Assembly: GCA_034439875.1 (NCBI GenBank)
Contig: JAWXBG010000110.1
Location: 1 to 10,885 of the forward strand
Length of the DNA stretch: 10,885 nucleotides
Origin: JAWXBG01 sp034439875
GTDB taxonomy: Bacteria; Bacteroidota; Bacteroidia; Flavobacteriales_D; Sanyastnellaceae
Reading direction: 5' to 3'
Numbering within the stretch: position 1 is the stretch's first letter; every line of letters begins with the position of its first letter. The position numbers and the translations under genes were made by a program. Under the pieces are notes generated by a model, which was not told where the DNA came from, ran no database searches, and saw only the letters and a program-made list of their open reading frames with translations. Shown in pieces: positions 7,834 through 10,885 of the stretch.

Positions 7834-10467
7834 ATGAAGATCCTTGACATTAAAGTAATGCGCGGTCCGAACTATTGGAGTGTGCGCAGAAAAAAGCTCA
7901 TTCAGATGCGTCTCGACCTCGAAGAACTCGAGCAACTCCCAACCAATAAGATTGATGGTTTTAGAGAACGACTTGAAAAGTTACTTCCGGGCATGTACAG
8001 TCACAGATGTTCGGTGGGAGCGCCCGGAGGCTTCTTTGAAAGAGTGGACGAAGGAACATGGATGGGTCACGTGATTGAGCACATTGCGCTCGAGATTCAA
8101 ACGCTCGCGGGAATGAATTGCGGCTTTGGACGTACACGCGAAACCGGTAACCCCGGTGTGTATAATGTAGTGTTCGACTATATGGAAGAAAAGGCCGGAA
8201 TGTTCGCTGCCAGATCATCAGTGCGCATTGCAGAGGCACTAGTGAGTGGAGCAGAATATGATTTGACTGATGATATACAAAAGTTAAGAGAAATTCGTGA
8301 AGACGAACGGCTTGGTCCTAGCACGGGCTGCATCGTTGACGAAGCTGTCGCACGTGGAATTCCATTTATTCGACTCAATCGCAATTCGCTTGTGCAATTA
8401 GGCTATGGTGTAAATCAACGCAGAATTCGTGCAACCATTGCGAGCACTACAGGAAGCATTGCTGTAGATATTGCTTGTGACAAAGAAGAGACAAAAAATC
8501 TCCTCGGGGCAGCAGAAATTCCTGTTCCCAAAGGTAGAATTATATTTGGTGAGGAAGGTCTAAAGGAGGCAATCGATTCAATCGGATATCCCCTTGTTTT
8601 GAAACCTGTAAATGGAAATCATGGCAAAGGTGCCACCACCAATATCATGAATTGGGATTCGGCAGTAATTGCTTTAAACGCTGCTAAAAAATACTCACGT
8701 GGCATCATAGCGGAAACATTTATTACAGGTCAAGACCACAGAGTACTCATTATAAATTATAAATATGTAGCTGCTGCAATTCGCAAACCCGCAGCAGTAA
8801 AGGGAGATGGTAAAAGCACTATTCAAGAACTAATTACTCTTGTAAATGCTGATCCCAGAAGAGGATACGGACATGAAAATGTTCTCACCCAAATAACAGT
8901 TGATGACTTTCTAATGGAAATGCTTTCGAGAGAAGAAATGACTCTTGAGAGTATTCCGAAAAAAGGTCAGGAAGTGTTCCTGAAACCTACAGCTAATTTG
9001 AGCACAGGAGGAACAGCCACAGACATTACAGATCTGGTGCATCCGGACAACATCTTTATGTGTGAACGAATAGCGAGGATCATTGGTCTCGATATATGTG
9101 GTATAGATATCATGGGACCGGATCTCTCCGTTCCGATTAAAGAAAATGGTGGGGCCATTCTCGAAGTAAATGCAGCTCCAGGTTTCAGAATGCACATCGA
9201 TCCTACCGAAGGTTTGCCCCGCAATGTGGCTGAACCGGTAATTGATATGCTGTATCCTCCCGGATCTTCTTCACGCATTCCAATCATAGCGATCACAGGC
9301 ACGAACGGAAAAACTACTACTACCCGATTGATGGCCCACCTTGTGAAAAGCATGGGGTATAAAGTTGGATATACTACCACTGATGGCGTTTACATTCAGA
9401 ATCAACTTATGATGCGCGGCGACTGTACAGGACCCGTAAGTGCCGAGTTTGTGCTGAAAGATCCAACTGTCAATTTTGCCGTACTCGAAACTGCACGGGG
9501 TGGAATATTGCGTTCAGGATTAGGTTTTCACAACTGTGATATAGCAATAGTAACCAACGTCGCAGAAGATCATTTGGGACTTGGTGATATCAATACCATT
9601 GAACAGCTTGCCAGAGTAAAAGGAGTGGTACCAGAAAGTGTGTTGCCTGAAGGATATTCGATCCTCAATGCCGATAACCCTCATACAGTGGGTATGGCAA
9701 AAGAACTCAAATGCAAAGTGGCATGGTTCAGCCTAGATGAAAATAACCCCGTGATCAAATCGCACATCAAACGTGGAGGATTGGCTGCAGTGTACGAAAA
9801 TGGATATGTAACGATCTGCAAAGGCACTTGGAAAATACGTGTTGAGAAGGCTTCATCAATACCTCTTACATATGGCGGACGAGCTACATTCAACATTGCA
9901 AATACTTTGCCCGTGGTGCTTGCAGGATTCATTAGAGGATTTGATATAGAAGATATGCGTGCAGCACTTCTCACCTTTATACCAAGTCCGGCAACTACAC
10001 CCGGACGTATGAACATGTTCCCACTTCGCAACTTCACAGTAATGGTAGACTATGCTCACAACACGCATGGCTTCTTAGCTATTGCCGACTTCCTCAGCAA
10101 AATAGAAGCGCCCTACAAAGTTGGAGTCATTGCAGGTGTGGGTGATCGGAGAGATGAAGACATTCGCAATCTGGGAAGTGTAGCCGCAAGTATGTTTGAC
10201 GAAATAATCATTCGTCAGGACAAAAATTTACGCGGTCGCACTGAAGATGCCATCATAGACCTCATGACCGAAGGTATTCACAGTGTGAGTAAAGACATAA
10301 AAATTACTGTGTTTAGGAAAGAGCAAGAAGCTATTGAACACGCGCTGAGCAATGCAGTTGCCGGATCGTTTATTACTATTTGTTCGGACGTAGTGCCCGA
10401 TGCACTCGATCAGATAATGAAGTATAAGGAGAAAGAAGAGATGGGTGTGCATAGTACAGGTAACTAA
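7834..10467 (+). CDS. cphA: Cyanophycin synthetase (ATP-grasp plus Mur-ligase)
   Basis: 877 residues, the usual family length. The enzyme builds multi-L-arginyl-poly-L-aspartate by ATP-driven addition of Asp to the backbone and Arg to its side chains, in the cytoplasm. The N-terminal domain (about 1-160) shows MRGPNYWS, SHRCSVGAPGGFFERV, HVIEH (79-83) and CGFGRTR. The ATP-grasp domain (about 210-475) has KPVNGNHGKGATT (257-269) and LEVNAAPGFRMHIDPTEG (443-460). The Mur-ligase part (about 480-877) has the P-loop GTNGKTTTT (489-497), MRGDCTGPVSA, ETARGGILRSGLGF, TNVAEDHLG and MVDYAHN (737-743), and ends with SDVVPDALDQI. No key motif is missing. No cyanophycinase, isoaspartyl dipeptidase or arginine gene lies beside it here. 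It is monocistronic, with a candidate promoter at 7686-7715 and a terminator at 10504-10533. The ATG at 7834 fits the conserved MKILD... start. Confidence 0.96.
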   Translation: MKILDIKVMRGPNYWSVRRKKLIQMRLDLEELEQLPTNKIDGFRERLEKLLPGMYSHRCSVGAPGGFFERVDEGTWMGHVIEHIALEIQTLAGMNCGFGRTRETGNPGVYNVVFDYMEEKAGMFAARSSVRIAEALVSGAEYDLTDDIQKLREIREDERLGPSTGCIVDEAVARGIPFIRLNRNSLVQLGYGVNQRRIRATIASTTGSIAVDIACDKEETKNLLGAAEIPVPKGRIIFGEEGLKEAIDSIGYPLVLKPVNGNHGKGATTNIMNWDSAVIALNAAKKYSRGIIAETFITGQDHRVLIINYKYVAAAIRKPAAVKGDGKSTIQELITLVNADPRRGYGHENVLTQITVDDFLMEMLSREEMTLESIPKKGQEVFLKPTANLSTGGTATDITDLVHPDNIFMCERIARIIGLDICGIDIMGPDLSVPIKENGGAILEVNAAPGFRMHIDPTEGLPRNVAEPVIDMLYPPGSSSRIPIIAITGTNGKTTTTRLMAHLVKSMGYKVGYTTTDGVYIQNQLMMRGDCTGPVSAEFVLKDPTVNFAVLETARGGILRSGLGFHNCDIAIVTNVAEDHLGLGDINTIEQLARVKGVVPESVLPEGYSILNADNPHTVGMAKELKCKVAWFSLDENNPVIKSHIKRGGLAAVYENGYVTICKGTWKIRVEKASSIPLTYGGRATFNIANTLPVVLAGFIRGFDIEDMRAALLTFIPSPATTPGRMNMFPLRNFTVMVDYAHNTHGFLAIADFLSKIEAPYKVGVIAGVGDRRDEDIRNLGSVAASMFDEIIIRQDKNLRGRTEDAIIDLMTEGIHSVSKDIKITVFRKEQEAIEHALSNAVAGSFITICSDVVPDALDQIMKYKEKEEMGVHSTGN

Positions 10468-10503
10468 AGAGAACTTTTAAAATCTCGATAAAAATATGGA
10501 ATG

Positions 10504-10533
10504 AAAAATGTGGGTTTAAGCTCACATTTTTTT
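10504..10533 (+). terminator. cphA Rho-independent terminator, usable from both sides
   Basis: AAAAATGTG (10504-10512) pairs with CACATTTTT (10523-10531). A G-T and a G-C pair extend the stem around the loop TTTAAG, and seven T's follow. It begins 36 bases after the cphA stop. On the minus strand the tail is also T-rich, so it could also end the convergent DUF5131-type gene, whose original stop codon (10522-10524) lies within the hairpin. Confidence 0.85.
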
Positions 10534-10739
10534 AAATCTCGAAAATGGCATTTCATTCTATACCCTTCCATTCAATGATCTTCCAGCTTTCTTCTTATTC
10601 CTCCCACCCCATTGCTTAAAAAAGAATGGCACATTATTGCGGTCGCAATTTTCTCGAATTTCATAAACCCAACCCTCATCCATTTTCCTTGCCTTTGGGC
10701 CACTTTCCCCACCAACTATTACCCAGTCAGTTTTATCCC
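10522..10739 (-). pseudogene. C-terminal remnant of a DUF5131 (phage Gp37/Gp68-like) protein gene
   Basis: Read on the minus strand from about 10735, the protein is TDWVIVGGESGPKARKMDEG, then NVPFFFKQWGGRNKKKAGRSLNGRV. This is the conserved C-terminal region of DUF5131 proteins. TAG at 10558-10560 stands where the family has Trp (GRTWDEMP), and the reading continues in frame as NEMPFSRFKKM to a TGA at 10522-10524. It therefore looks like a nonsense change (TGG to TAG). Upstream, the frame enters repeat copy 3 within a few codons of TDW, giving an artificial start (MISKGVSAAIDFQCGF...) made of repeat sequence. Only about 65-75 residues of a family usually above 200 remain. The N-terminal cysteine-motif part, if it survives, lies beyond the repeat and the window edge. 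The biochemical role of the family is not settled. Confidence 0.8.
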
Positions 10740-10885
10740 AGAATCCGCATTGGAAATCTATTGCAGCGCTAACCCCCTTTGATATCACGCACTTTCTCGA
10801 TTTTTATTCTTGATGTATGAATATACACCATCAAATAAAAATCTTGCGAGAGCACTCGCTATCTGTGGGGTTTATCACTTCACAG
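10740..10885 (+). repeat. Interspersed palindromic repeat, copy 3 (cut by window edge)
   Basis: It starts at AGAATCCGCATTGGAAATC and aligns without gaps to copy 2 with a constant offset of 3259, so about 20 bases of the right end lie outside the window. The internal stem ATTTTTATT with AATAAAAAT is kept, and TTGATG with CATCAA adds pairs near the tip. The small hairpin reads GCGA-gagcac-TCGC (10846-10859) where copy 2 has GCCA-gagcac-TGGC. Its left end interrupts the DUF5131-type gene. Confidence 0.88.

Noticed and set aside
10558..10788. Intact 76-residue protein
   Set aside because: Its first codons come from the repeat, its stop is a substitution in a conserved Trp codon, and the rest is only the C-terminus of a longer family.
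3650..10885. CRISPR array made of the repeated units
   Set aside because: The copies are 80-166 bases long and kilobases apart, with genes between them. There is no regular spacing and there are no cas genes.

Overview
The window looks like a chromosomal segment of a Bacteroidota bacterium, probably in or near Flavobacteriales. The evidence is large secreted proteins of the type IX secretion cargo style, a 7TMR-DISM/SpoIIE signalling protein, promoter candidates of the TTTG/TAnnTTTG kind, AT-rich intergenic DNA and few clear Shine-Dalgarno sites. This assignment is inferred from protein style; there is no rRNA in the window.

Layout. Positions 1-2424 (minus strand) hold a heavily decayed gene for a large cell-surface or secreted protein. 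It can be read across four frameshifts and two internal stops, and it runs off the left edge. Positions 2425-4097 contain no gene I can support. They hold an orphan minus-strand terminator (3350-3387), a C8/G5 tract and a short copy of an interspersed repeat (3650-3745). Positions 4098-6212 (plus) encode an intact membrane sensor phosphatase: 7TMR-DISM sensor, seven membrane segments, coiled coil and SpoIIE-type PP2C. It converges with, and overlaps by 4 bases, an intact secreted protein with a cysteine-rich N-terminal domain and a sorting-type C-terminus (6209-7222, minus). A 611-base gap (7223-7833) holds a full-length copy of the repeat and a plausible promoter. Positions 7834-10467 (plus) encode an intact cyanophycin synthetase (cphA), followed by a strong terminator. 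The right end holds the C-terminal remnant of a DUF5131 (phage Gp37/Gp68-like) gene on the minus strand, cut off by a third copy of the repeat that runs into the window edge.

The main unexplained signal is the repeat family. The three copies all lie in the same orientation. They have terminal inverted repeats around AGAATCCGCATTGG and a largely self-complementary interior. Copies 2 and 3 align without gaps and differ by a compensatory base-pair change in an internal hairpin. Copy 1 equals copy 2 minus exactly 86 bases, the distance between two AGCACT direct repeats. Copy 3 sits inside an otherwise recognisable coding sequence. Together these suggest a small non-autonomous mobile palindrome (MITE-like) whose fold may be selected.

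The genes do not form one pathway. CphA stores nitrogen as the Asp/Arg polymer cyanophycin, the PP2C protein is a signalling component with no partner in view, and the two secreted proteins are envelope or extracellular products. The two pseudogenes and the gene-free stretch suggest an accessory, decaying region around three intact genes.
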